From assembly GCF_021917145.1 (NCBI RefSeq), contig NC_061074.1, positions 6,333,837 to 6,397,836 on the forward strand: a DNA stretch of 64,000 bases, read 5' to 3'. The DNA is from Hypomesus transpacificus (Eukaryota > Chordata > Actinopteri > Osmeriformes > Osmeridae). A model generated the notes under the pieces. It made no database searches. It saw only the letters and a list, made by a program, of their open reading frames with translations, and was not told where the DNA came from. The position numbers and the translations under genes are program-made. Shown piece by piece: positions 27,680-40,291 of the stretch (position 1 is its first letter; each line of letters begins with the position of its first letter).

Positions 27680-30601
27680 TCAGTAGGGTTTCTACACACA
27701 GACATGAACACACACATTGAAAAGCACAGAAGGTCAGATACAGGTGTGTCAGAGCCCTGTCATTCCATGTCTTACCTTCGTGTGTTTCTCTTTAGCTGGA
27801 ACAGAAACATATTAGACTCCAGTTATAAACCACATTGAACCAGACAAGCAGGAGTGTAGTGACGCAGAGTGACAGTGACTCACATAGGTGCAGGTGGGGT
27901 AACAGCACACACAGCAGAGCCACCGCTAGCAGGATGAAACACAGGCACAGCACCGGCCACCAGCTGCTTGGCTCTGTAACAACAACAACTTACCATCACA
28001 TACACAACAAAAACAACAGCAAACTACCATCACATACACAACAGTATGTAAGCACCAGCTAACCACACAACACCATCTAATGACACATCATCCAACACTG
28101 AACCATCAGCAACGGTCTTGTGTCTAAACTGCCATCTTGTGGTCTTAAAAGGGTACTGATGAAGTTAGTACCTGGGAGTGTAAGTCAGAGTGAGTAAATG
28201 GTCATTTCCGTGCAAATGTGTGTGTACGTGTGTATGACTGTGTTTTGGATAAATCTGTTAAAATCAAATGAATGTAAAACAATTATTTCAGCATGTTCAT
28301 GTGTGTGGGTGTGTGCATGCATGAGTGAATCACCAACTCACCGGTCACGGTGAGAGTGAAGCTCTTGCGGACGGGCATGCGCAGTGAGCTATGAGACACC
28401 CTGCAAAAGTATTTGCTGCCTGAGTCCTGGAGGCGGGCCTTAAGCAGGAAGAAGGCGGAGAGGGAGTATGTTCCATCCTGGTGGTGGCGGTGGCTGGAGT
28501 ACAGCACATTCTGCAGCTTCTCAGGGATCAGGCCCTGCTCCTGAGACTCCCTCAGCCACTCCATGTCCACGTCTAGGGGGTAGTAGCCCGTCGCCTCACA
28601 CACAGCCTTCACGTCCTCACCCTCCACCAGTGAGATGGTGGAGTCCAGGTTCAGGGACACGCGGGGGGGCTCTGGGAGCCAGAGTGCATCTTATATTCAC
28701 TATGTACTGTTACATTTATCATAGCCTGCATGTTTATATCACAGGACATCTCTAGGACCTCCTGGATGCACTTTAAAACACTTCCCTAAATAAAGGAGAC
28801 ATGCATTCCACCACCAAACAGTTGGAATGATGTCCATTCCAATTCCGATATGATTTTTTAAAAATCTGTTTCAAAGCATTTGTATACATATATATATATG
28901 TATATATACACTATACATCCCAGTCCAGCCCCCCACCTCACCCCTGATGGTCAAGGTGATGTCCAGGTTGGCGTGCAGGGGGGCCACAGACACAGAGCAC
29001 TGATAGGTGCCCTCGCTGGTCACTTTGGTGAGTGGGAGGGAGAGGGAGGCGTCCCCTAACACCAGATCTTTCATCCCTACCCCACTGCCCTGTGTGAGCC
29101 CTGATTGGCTCGCGTAGCTGAACAGGGTGGAGCGTTCCCCACGCCGCTGCAGTATCCAGGTTGCGCTCAGCTGCGCCCCCCTGTGGTCCACGGAGAACTG
29201 GCAGTGCAGCCGGCGCTCAGCACGCAGACCCACATGCACTACTGGGGAGCGGGTCAGCACCATCAGGGCAGCTACACACACACACACGCACACACACACA
29301 CCGAGAGATCCAGATAAAGACAGGAGGGAGTTAGTGGTAGACCTTCACCTTAAAAGACTATTACAAGAATGGGTGTTTGCTAAGGAAGATATATGTGTGT
29401 GTAGTACTTACAGTGACATGTGTGTGTTCGTGTGTGGTACCTGCAGTGGTGAGTGTATCTCTGTCTCCTATGGGTGGCCAGCGGTGTGTTGAAGAATAAG
29501 GGGGCGTGACAGGCGTGTGTCTAAGAAGGCTGATGAGGGTGAAGAGGCCGTCGTTATGGCGAAGGGTGCAGGTGAACCAGAGGTCATTCTTTCGGGCCCC
29601 TGGTCCTGCCCACACCTGCGGCACTTCAGGAATGAACCTGCGGAGCTCACACTGCACCTGGTCACTTGACCCTTCCACATGAACACGTAGGTCCACTTTC
29701 GAACCTGGACAGACAGTAAAACTGTTTAGAAGGTGGTAGGATAAAATCGACAAGTGTAGAACAGTTTATAATATGGTAGTAGAACCTGGACAGACAAAAG
29801 AAGAACCATTTAAAACAACAAAAAAACTAAACAGGGTAGCACAGTTAATAACATGTTAGAATTAGACGTAACAGGGTAGAACTGTTTGGAACTGGGTGGA
29901 ACATGGACACACAAGGTGCAGCAGTTTGGGACAGAACAGAGGGTTTGCCTCAGGAATGACAGGTGTCTGTCAAGTCAGTCAGTTACCTGTTACTGAGAAG
30001 GTGATGGCCTGGGGGTTTAAGGGAGGGTCATTAACGTGACCAAACTGCAGGCCAGCATCTCTGTACTGGAAGTGAGTTTCATTGTGGCCATCCTTACTCA
30101 AGGCAACGTACTCCTCCACCAACTGACACGGCAACCATAACACCTGCTTGCCAGACCGCCCAACTGTGATCGCTAGTGGGGAGAGAAGTCGAGGAAATTA
30201 CTGTGCAATCCTGGACAACCTAGGTTCTGGAGGTTTGAAGGAACATTATAAGGATTTACGTAATTGAGAAAAAAATGCCTATATGTTATGTTATATGCCT
30301 AAAATGTTCCATGCCTATACATTTACCAACGGGTTTGTCTGACTCTTTGATAGTAGGACTTTTCGTCATAGATCATTAGTATTCATGGCATAGTCAAAAT
30401 AAACATAAGCAATAGCCTAGTTCCTTGACAATACTTTTGAGTAGTCATCGTTATAAGGAGTCATAATTATCATCGGAAAGGAAGCTGCCAGCGAATTAGT
30501 GAGCTATGTTGAAAGATTGACAACCAGTCTGAAAGAAGATACATTTTTCGCCTACCTGTACAGATAAACAAATAGATTAACCGATTGAAGATTGAACTCA
30601 T
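27680..30601 (-). CDS. tapbp: Tapasin, MHC class I peptide-loading chaperone
   Basis: Eight coding exons: 30556-30601, 29987-30172, 29441-29704, 28942-29271, 28342-28671, 27884-27973, 27776-27795 and 27680-27691, about 425 residues (human tapasin 448). Exon 1 (MSSIFNRLIYLFICT) is a signal peptide. Exons 2-3 are the lumenal N-terminal domain. Exon 4 is a V-type Ig domain (LHCQFSVDHRGAQL to GTYQCSVSV). Exon 5 is a C1-type Ig domain (EATGYYPLDVDMEWL, YFCRVSH). Exon 6 is a hydrophobic membrane span. The tail is short and lysine-rich and ends KKPY, a KKXX ER-retrieval motif. Tapasin has this motif and the paralogue TAPBPR (TAPBPL) lacks it, which favours tapasin. The role is bridging class I heavy chains to TAP in the ER. 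The gene is head to head with gemin4. Confidence 0.86.
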
Positions 30602-31234
30602 AACGACACATTAGAGTATTTTCTTGTCATTCAAGCACCATTTGGAGTAAGCAGCAGATCGCTTTCACTTTCATTTCTCTTAACTTGATCAACTTCTATC
30701 GTAACAGCTTTCGAGGGTGCGCATGGCAGTTTGACTGCATCCATTTAAGAAGTAGCCAATTAAACGTGCTATCTTCATATCAGAATTTCCGTTAAAAAAA
30801 AACATTACGAATGACTGAATGAATAGGCGACGGGTTATGTTTGATTCCCGGTTTAATGTAAAACGGTGCATTTTATAACTGATGGATTTGTAGCCTAATA
30901 AATAAAGTAGGCTACACCTTAAGAAGCACGTTACCCAGACGGTGACAGTGACACTATTGTAATAGACACGTGTGACCATCTGTAGGCCTACTTCCTAAAA
31001 CATTCTCGTTGACACGGAACAGGTTTATTATTTATTGTGTCGATTTTTCGAGTTTATTTAGAGAACACACTCCTGAACAGTAGATGTCGGTAATGCATCG
31101 CGTAAACGTTGGTTGCAATCTGCAAAAGTGAAAGAAGAAGACACGGAACATGAGTGTTGGAGAGGATACATTCATAAAGGTTTCTCGTGGGTTGAAAGAT
31201 GTGTTATGTGTTTTAGCTTGTTATAAATCGTACC
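30602..31234. promoter_or_regulatory. Bidirectional promoter region of tapasin and gemin4
   Basis: The tapasin start codon (30601) and the first gemin4 ATG (31235) diverge across about 630 bases. An interferon-type element lies next to the tapasin start. No TATA box was identified with confidence, and no repeat is seen. Confidence 0.5.
30660..30680 (-). promoter_or_regulatory. tapbp: ISRE/IRF-type element upstream of tapasin
   Basis: The minus strand reads GAGAAATGAAAGTGAAAGCG, containing GAAAGTGAAA, an exact match to the GAAANNGAAA core of interferon-stimulated response elements. It lies about 60 bases 5' of the start codon. Interferon induction of tapasin is established in mammals, so the position is sensible. 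Binding is not shown. Confidence 0.65.
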
Positions 31235-31267
31235 ATGATATTAGCCGGTGACCGAAAAAAAGAAATC

Positions 31268-34200
31268 ATGGATCGCAACTCAACAATGGATCAAGGTAAT
31301 TTGAATGACAAGCTCGAAGTGGTCTGTGAGATAGTTGCACACTTTCATCAATTTATGTTCATTAGTGAGTCAAAGCGAGCTTTCAGCAATAGACAGTCTT
31401 TACTGCTCGCTTATAGAATACCTTCTCTTGATTCTCATGTGGTGTGTTTATTTGTGCAGAGTCGTGGCTGAGCTGTGAGAAAACTGCACAGCTACAGGGA
31501 GGCTTTCTGCTGGCTAACAAGCTGTGCGAGCCAGCCAGCCTGGGCAGCCTGGAGAAGCAGCACTGGGGAAAGGTGGGCCAGCCCATCCTGCAAGCTGTCA
31601 GCGAGGTGTGCAGGCAGGAGCAGAGAGGCGGTCGTCAACAGGAATCCCTACACTGGAAGAAGAGGCTGCTGTGTGTGGTGTGGAGTAAGCTGCTGGCCAG
31701 TGAGAGTGGGGAGGATGTGGAGCGAGGCTGGAGAGAGAACCCCTTGTTCCCCGTCCAGAGCAGTCTTCCAGAGGTGAACTCTGTGGTGCTTCTGGAGCTC
31801 ACCAAGGCCCTCAAGGCTGCTCCGCTCTACGCCGGCCTGCTGCTGGGCTTGGCCCCTGAACGACAGTCCCTGGAGCTGGAAAGGCTGGTCCAACACCTTA
31901 CCTGCTGCCCCACCCCGGAGGATGGCTGGCTGCTACTGCAAGTCTGGAGGGAGCTCTGGAGGGCTGGGGGGGAGGGGGCGGAAGATGACCTGAGCAGAGT
32001 GTTTGCCGAGCAGTGTGCACGCCTTCCCAATCCCCCCTCTGACCTCCCCTCTCAGGCTGCCAAGAGATTCAAGTTAGACCCAGAAAAGGCAACACCCCCA
32101 CCACAATCATCATCAGCCACTAGTGTGCTGTCTATTCTTCTCCAGGCAATGGAGGACCTGAGACATTACTTCCTGACCCCTGACCTGTGTTTCTCTGGCT
32201 TGTCAATCCTCCTGGACTCTCTGTCCACCTGCTACTTGAGGGACTCTGCGCCCCTCCCTGCCCCCATTTGGCTGCAGCACCTGACCAGGGCCGTGGCACT
32301 CAGAGAGATGCAGGATGGTTCGGAGAGCTGTGAGCTAGTCCAGCTGGTTCGTGAGGCCCAGACAGACATGCATGCTGCTTTCTCTCCCTCCCGATTCAAG
32401 GAGTGTGGCTTGGGGCTGGGCCGCCTGCTAGGGGCTGTGTCCGAGCTGCTGCTAACATGGGACAGCCTGCTGAAGACGGACAGTAGCATCCCCAGCCCCT
32501 CTGCCCTGAGCCTGCAGGCCAGCCTCATGAGGACCCTGGAGTCCCTGTCACAGTCAGACACCAGGACCCAGGCAGACACACAGGCCATGAAGGACTTTCA
32601 GAAGCAGTTGACGGAAGTGTTGGAGAACCTGTCCCTCCCCAAACCAGAGAGCACCCTGGCAGAGCAGGCCCGGGTGGCACTGGTGGTGCTGGAGCATCGT
32701 TTGGAGGGTAACGAGGAGCTTGCGGCCATGTTGGCTGCAGAGCTGAGCTGGAGTCCGGGGGAGGAGGAGTGGATCAGCTGTCTGGAGAGGAACAAAATGG
32801 CGTTCCTGCAGACTGCGCTGGTCATGAAGCTGGTCTCTACCCTGGTGGCGACCTGCCAGAGCAGCAGTGATGCCGGCCACAGCAGGAGGTTAAAGAACCT
32901 CATCCTGGACATCTTCTCCCAGCTGCCCCAGGCTGATAAGAACACAGCTCTGGCTGAGATACTGATCTGTTCCAGCCGGGGGCTCCACGGAGTCCTGCCG
33001 CTCACCCTGTCCCAGGACTTCCCCCAGGAGCTTAACATGGCCTTCAACTGTCTCACACAGGGGGGCGTGGCCTCAGAGAAGGACAACGTCAGCGCTGCGG
33101 TGGTGGCTGTGGCCCGCGTGGCGTTCCAGAATCCTGAAGCCACTCTAGAGCGCTGCTGCCGCATGGCGCTTTGCCACCGTGGAGGCCACACCCTCCTCGC
33201 CAATATCCTCTGCCAGCTGCCCGGCCTGAAGGGCGGGGCTAGGGACGGTGGGCGGGGCCTGCTGCTCTGCTGTCTGGAGAAGGCGGTTGGGAGTCGCCTG
33301 GCCTCGGCGCAGGAAGAGGACCAGCTCCTCCACTTCCTGCTTGCGCTGATGACACCGTGCGTGACCCAGGGCCTCGAGAACGGGCAGAGCTTCCTGTCTC
33401 CACAGGAAGTGGTGTGTGCCTTTGTTCTTCCACACCTCTCTTCTTCCTCGTGCGGCCCTGTCAGTCTGGAGTTGGGGCTGCGTCTGCTCCTCTCAACCCT
33501 CTCTCTGCCTCTCCAGGACGCCTCTCCTCATTGGCTACTGGGCTGTTCACCATTCCCCCTTCTCCTCATCCTCTCCCAGCAGCTCAACCTGGCCACGCGA
33601 TGCTGGGAGGAGCCAGCAGGCATCTCCATGGAGGCCAAGGAGCTGCTGGTCAGTGTGCTGGTTGTCCTGGGGCCGGTGTTGGGCAGGGAGGTGGCCTCTG
33701 TCCCAGCCACTTGGTCCAGAGCGCTCTCCTGGCTCTACAACAAGGTTCAAAACCTGGACTGGACCGTGCGCCTCTACCTGAAACCTGTGTGGGGCGAGCA
33801 CTTCAAGATGGAGGTTCCGTCCTCCCTGCTGGCTGTGTGTGAGCTGGGGGAGAGGGACTGGGCTGGGCTGGATCTGGCCCAGTACAGCCAGGGCACTGGG
33901 CTGCTGGCCTGGCTGGAGTGCTGCGCCCTCTCTGACTCGCTCCAGGACACCATGCTTGCTTGTCTAGATCTAGACCAGAAGCAGCCCCACCACGTCAGCA
34001 TGTTCAGCAAGGGCATGCTGGTGGGCCTGGTGCAGATGCTTCCCTGGAGCACAGCAGGGGAGTGGAGGAGGCTGCTGCGGGTTCTGAGGGAGCTGCTGGT
34101 GTCTGGCCGGCTGCACGTGCCCTACAGTCTGGAGTACGTGGACTTCCTTCCCCTGATGGACTTGCGTCCATTCTCCTGTCAGCTGCGCCTCTCTGTGCTG

Positions 34201-34752
34201 CTGCTGCGAGCCCTGCAACTTCTCTGTGGATCCAGCTGCTCCGATTGGCTGCCGGCCCGCGGTTGGGCCCACGTGGGCCGCCTGTATGCCTCTGCTATGA
34301 GGGAGCTGGTTGAGGAGCTGAGGGTCCTGCAGCCCACCTCCACTCATACATCTACACCCAAAGTTGCTGCACCCTCAAATTCCTCTCCTGCAACCTCCCC
34401 AAAGAACTTGCCCCCCTCCCCTGTACAGCCCCCTTCCCCATGCCCCGCTCAGAGCCAGCCAGGAGACAGGCCCCAGGAGGTGCTGTTTGTGCTGACGCAG
34501 TTGTTCTGCCACGTCCAGCACATCCAGGTGATGATGTCAGAGGCGGCTGAAGGGCCGAGTGAGCCGCTGTTCCTGGTTGCCCTGGAGATCCTGAGCCAGT
34601 ACGAGGCAGTCTTGGCAGCATTCCCTACCAGCAGCTCGCCCTTGGAGAGGGACAACACCCTCCTCTTTCTCTCCACCATCACTGACAACTTGCAAGAGAA
34701 GGAAATGAAGAGTGTCCTGCATCAGAAGATCTCCCAGGTCTTGTCCTCCTAG
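31268..34752 (+). CDS. gemin4: Gemin4, SMN complex component
   Basis: Two coding exons: 31268-31295 and 31460-34752. The second carries almost the whole protein, about 1106 residues in total (human 1058), as in mammals. The join (ATGGATCAAG with AGTCGTGG) gives MDQESWLSCEKTAQLQGGF, comparable to the human start region. An in-frame ATG at 31235 would add eleven residues. Segments matching Gemin4 include QGGFLLANKL, WKKRLLCVVWSKLL, LLAWLECCALS, FSKGMLVGLVQMLPWS, LHVPYSLEYVDFLPL and EVLFVLTQLFCHVQHI. The protein is alpha-helical throughout with no catalytic domain. It works in the cytoplasmic and nuclear SMN complex with Gemin3 (DDX20) in snRNP assembly. A Pro/Ser-rich insert near residues 970-1010 lengthens the fish protein. 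Confidence 0.96.
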
Positions 34753-34866
34753 CAGAAGTTTGTTGTTTATTTCTAATTGACTTGTACTTTCGCAAAGTAA
34801 AGGAACTTATTTTTGTATGATGAGACCTTGAATATGACATGGATTTTGACTTTTGTTTTGTCTTAG

Positions 34867-34908
34867 AATAAAGCATTTCATGAAATGTTTTCAGTGTAAT
34901 CATTTATT
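34867..34908. terminator. Facing poly(A) signals of gemin4 and tlcd3a
   Basis: AATAAA on plus at 34867-34872 serves gemin4, which ended at 34752. AATAAA on minus at 34903-34908 (TTTATT on plus) is the first good signal for tlcd3a, which ends at 35474. The signals are only about 30 bases apart and point at each other. With cleavage 10-30 bases downstream of each, the two mature 3' ends would meet or overlap. Confidence 0.65.
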
Positions 34909-35473
34909 GTATGTTCATGCAGGCAAAATACATTAAAAGATTAAATTATTTTGGCCAACTCAATGGCACAGTCATGATAGGAGACTTTGTCCACAGTGCA
35001 AACACATGCTACCTAGTAGCTACAGTTTATAATCTTGACTAGCAAATATAACTATGAGGTAGCAATTCAATTATGAAATGTAGTCATGACTTCCTGTTCA
35101 AGAGCTTGTTATAAGTGAAATTAGCAGTCACATTAGTAGATCATACACATTATTTAGTTTTTTCTCCTTCTGCTACACATTTACCAAAAGCTGAGGTACA
35201 ATTGTGACTGAGAAACCCAAGTTACAGTGAGGAAAAGACAGCTGCTCTTTACATAGAGATGCATTTGTGTTTCTTGGATAAATGGGCAGAGACTGCCATC
35301 CTGACTTACAACCCCATCCGCTAACATGGTGGAATAATACAACCCAGCAGCACTAACAATGCTAACACCCATGCTCACACCGAGTCAGACAGCCAGGAAC
35401 AAGACAGTGCTCTAAGGTTCAGTGCCATTTGTGATTGGTCACAGCAGTACACCTGCTTCTGCTGATGTGACCT
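34909..35473 (-). other. tlcd3a: tlcd3a 3' UTR (inferred)
   Basis: This lies between the tlcd3a stop codon and its inferred poly(A) signal. No coding exon or repeat was recognised. Confidence 0.5.
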
Positions 35474-37114
<1,641 letters not shown>

Positions 37115-37639
37115 CGTTTAACCTCGGTCTCCAGTGTTGTCTCAACTGGAGAAAGGAAGAGTGGACTCTAAATAGCTTTTCAATATCATCTCATGCGCAC
37201 GCCCAGATGATCAACATGACCAGGAAGTTACTAAACTGTAGCCTGTACAACAGCTCCATTACGCTAGATCACCGCTCCTCTATTAAAAAAAACTTTGAAT
37301 CCTAACGAGTTGAAGTTAGTTTCATAATCAAAATGCGCCTCACATTTGGAGACCACTAGAGTGCTGTCAATTGCCAGAAATGATTTCGAAAGCAAATAGC
37401 AAGAACCCAGTTAATGCACGAGACACTGTTAGCGGTACACATTTATACACAGAAAATACATGTCAAACATTTTTTTGCACCCAGAAATATCTTTTCAATG
37501 AAAAGAAATTTGGAATAAAGGAAATTATATACAGATTTAATAAGCATGGAAATCGCGAGAATTAGTAATTTGATAATTGCTTTGTACATTGACTCTTGAT
37601 ATACAGCTCAAGCCTCACAGTAGTCATAGTAGCAGTTAC

Positions 37640-38200
37640 AGGTCCCAACCATGTGACTCAGCTGCTCCGGTCTGCAGTTTCTCCACCATCTCCAGAAGCT
37701 ATATGATCTGGGTGTGATCCTCTGTGCTCCTGTCCAGAACATGGTACTGGTGGCCACACCTCTGCAGTAGCCTCCTCACGTGATCCCCCTGCTGCGTGCT
37801 GTGCTATGCTCCTGTTCTTCAGCTCTGAACCATAGGTGAACATTCCCACCATGCTCCCCCACGCCTCTTCCCCCAGCACAGTCAGGTACTGGTCCACCCT
37901 CCACAAGTCTCCCTCACTAAAAGAGTCCACAGGCACAGCCAGGAGGAATGTCAGCCTGCTGCCAGGTGGGCAGAGGGAGGGGCTGGGGGCTCTAGTCTGA
38001 CCTGCTCTTTCTGGGCCAGACCAAAACCACCACCACCCTGCCAGCCAACTCCCCTTGGCCCACCACACAGTGCCTAGTCTGCTTGCCGCTTAAGAAGCCC
38101 TTCTGGTCCAGGATGATCTCTCAAGCCGATCTCTTAACAGATACCTGCCTTCCAAGCAACACAAGCCCAATCACAGGCTTCACATAAGACCTACCTGCCA
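37640..38200 (-). pseudogene. Decayed GIMAP/AIG1-family GTPase copy
   Basis: Pieces of an AIG1 GTPase domain lie in the same direction but in different frames. First comes a strand resembling GLVLLGRQ with the P-loop degraded (no GXXGXGKS). Next is KGFLSGKQTRHCVVGQGELAGRVVVV, interrupted by stops. Then comes a 60-residue open piece (LLAVPVDSFSEGDLWRVDQYLTVLGEEAWG, then MFTYGSELKNRSIAQHAAGGS). A frameshift follows, after which the typical QRCGHQYHVLDRSTEDHTQI appears, with another stop just behind it. At least two frame changes and several stops are present, so it cannot encode a working GTPase as read. GIMAP genes are large, fast-turnover immune families in fish. The fragment shows no intact flanking exons. 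Confidence 0.8.
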
Positions 38201-39371
38201 AAACAAGACAACCTCATTGTAGTCATGGCGACCTGATACTGTTCTCCTTTACTCTCCTCTTTTAAAATGTAAAATGTTTATTTTTTTCCTAAACCTTCTG
38301 ACCAGTCATGAGGGATCCAACTAACGTTAAAGCATGATGGAAACAGTTACTGGTCCAGCAGGTGAACCTCAGCTACAAAAGGCCTCAGTCTGGCTAACTA
38401 GTCTGCCAGCTGGAAACCTACCTCTGGGCTCCACCATCACTGGCCTCTTCACCCTCACGCCTGGAGTAATCTCTTCTCTGTCTTTCCTTAACTCTCTATC
38501 CATCCTCAGGTCCTCTCTTACCCGGGTGTACAGCCTCTGCTTCAGCTCTGCCGGCCGCTTGCTGGCTTCCGCTAACCCCTCCACCTGTACTACACAGCAA
38601 GCAAGTATTATATTTAATAAATACATGTGTTACATTAACACTGAAATATGTATATTAAGCTTGGATTGAATGGGAACATCAGTCCTAAAGCATTTGAATG
38701 TAGATCAAGAGGTCACAGGTTCGTCGCTCTATGTCACTTTGGATAATTTAATCTGTATGATTTAGTATAGAGACAGAAAGAATGGTCAGTGTCATCTAGT
38801 TACTTACCAAGGGATTGTGGGCTGAGAGCTGTCATCCAGATCTGCTGCTCTATACTGGATCAAAAAAAACCCTGGAGATGGAAGTACTTGTCACAATAAA
38901 CACAATATAGAACTCTGAAGTGCGGCTCCAAAGTCCCCTGAGATAGTTCCAGAGAAGCCACACCCCGCCACAATGTGGAGGCAGCTGTTAGCCTGATCAG
39001 AGACAGCCATCAGTAAAGGGACACATACAGTACAGAGAATACAGCAGGTACACATTCACATCTCATTATCTACTGTACATACACAACCAGGAACTTACAA
39101 GAACAGACACCTAACAACAATGTTCTGTATCCTTTCAGTGGGATCGACTTGGTTTCTTTAGTTTGGAATTATCATCTGCATGCCCTCTTTAGATAACGAC
39201 ACTACAGGGAGAAACATTCTGATTATTGCCATCCACTCCAACCAGGCTGGTGATAAGGCCAGCAACCAGGATTGTCTCTTGGTCCTTCTAGTTCAGTAAC
39301 AAGAATTATGATGGGTGATGGAGAGCAGGGCAACATAAAAGGCAACACAAGGTTAAAAGTAAAACCACTGA
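38201..39371. other. Gap between the GIMAP relic and usp2; one exon-like piece
   Basis: A minus-strand open stretch at about 38370-38591 follows an acceptor-like TGTAGTACAG and encodes a charged segment (ELKQRLYTRVREDLRMDREL). It could be a leftover exon of the adjacent GIMAP relic or chance. I do not recognise it. The rest holds no coding signal. An AT-dinucleotide tract lies at about 39388-39418. Confidence 0.4.
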
Positions 39372-40291
39372 TTTATTAATATTTATATATATATATATAT
39401 ATGTAGTATATATATATACTCGTGTTTGAACCGCCACCCGTGAAAAGGTGTGACTTTCCTCACACAGGACGATTCTCCTGATAAAACTGACAACAGGAAC
39501 AAGTCATTTTCAGCACCACTGTATAGTACATTCTCTATATTGCATCAGAATATAAAAATATACAGATATAGTGTTTTCAAAACATTATTTCCATGTTGTT
39601 TAATGGTATGAAACAGAAGAACCATAATGATGTGGACTGTTGATCATTATAATCAGCATTCCATACTGGACAGTCTGTTCACTCATAGCACTTCAGTAGC
39701 AGCCACACGGAGTAACACGGGTATGAGAGCAGCCGCATGTAGAACTGGGGGCAGCTTCACATGACACCACGAGTGAGGGAGTCTGTAATCATGCACCACC
39801 AGAGGGCAGCCTCTCATGAAGCTCTAGGCAGCAGTCTGCCATGATGGGTCATGTCATGAAAACAAATACAAATCAACAAGAAAAATCCAAAGTCTAAATT
39901 GAAACAAGTCCTTTAATATTAAGTCGATCTTGAACAAGAAGGCGCAGTCGGGATGAGAGTTTGGTTGGTGTGCATAGACACAAATATGCTGGGTGGCTGG
40001 TAGTATTGCCTGAAGGTGCTACCCTGTGTTAGTCTCATTCACGCACACAGACACGCACACACACACAGACGCACACACAAACGTACACACAGACGCACAC
40101 TCATCCAGCCACCAGAGAGGAGAGAGAGAGAGGCAGGGAAAAATGAGGAGCGGGCGGATCAGTAGTGTCCCTGGTGTGCCAGATCCAAGTCCAGCTCTCT
40201 CTCTCCCTCTCTCCTGCTTGACTGTGGGGTTGGGGTTGGGTTAGGCGTCCCTCTCTGAACTCCCTCCACCCCTCTACAGGTCAGCTGAGGC
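39372..40291 (-). other. usp2: usp2 3' UTR with poly(A) signal
   Basis: The stop codon of usp2 is at 40292. A minus-strand AATAAA lies at 39372-39377 (TTTATT on plus), giving an inferred 3' UTR of about 0.9 kb with CA-rich repeats near 40040-40100. Confidence 0.55.

Noticed and set aside
27680-30601. Assignment as the tapasin-related protein TAPBPR
   Set aside because: The lysine-rich tail ending KKPY is a tapasin trait and absent from TAPBPR; the Ig domain wording (RHHQDGTYSLS) also fits tapasin. A phylogeny would be needed to close the question.
30689-30979. Minus-strand open frame upstream of tapasin
   Set aside because: It lies in the shared promoter region. The true tapasin first exon is the short signal-peptide exon at 30556-30601, which joins in phase.
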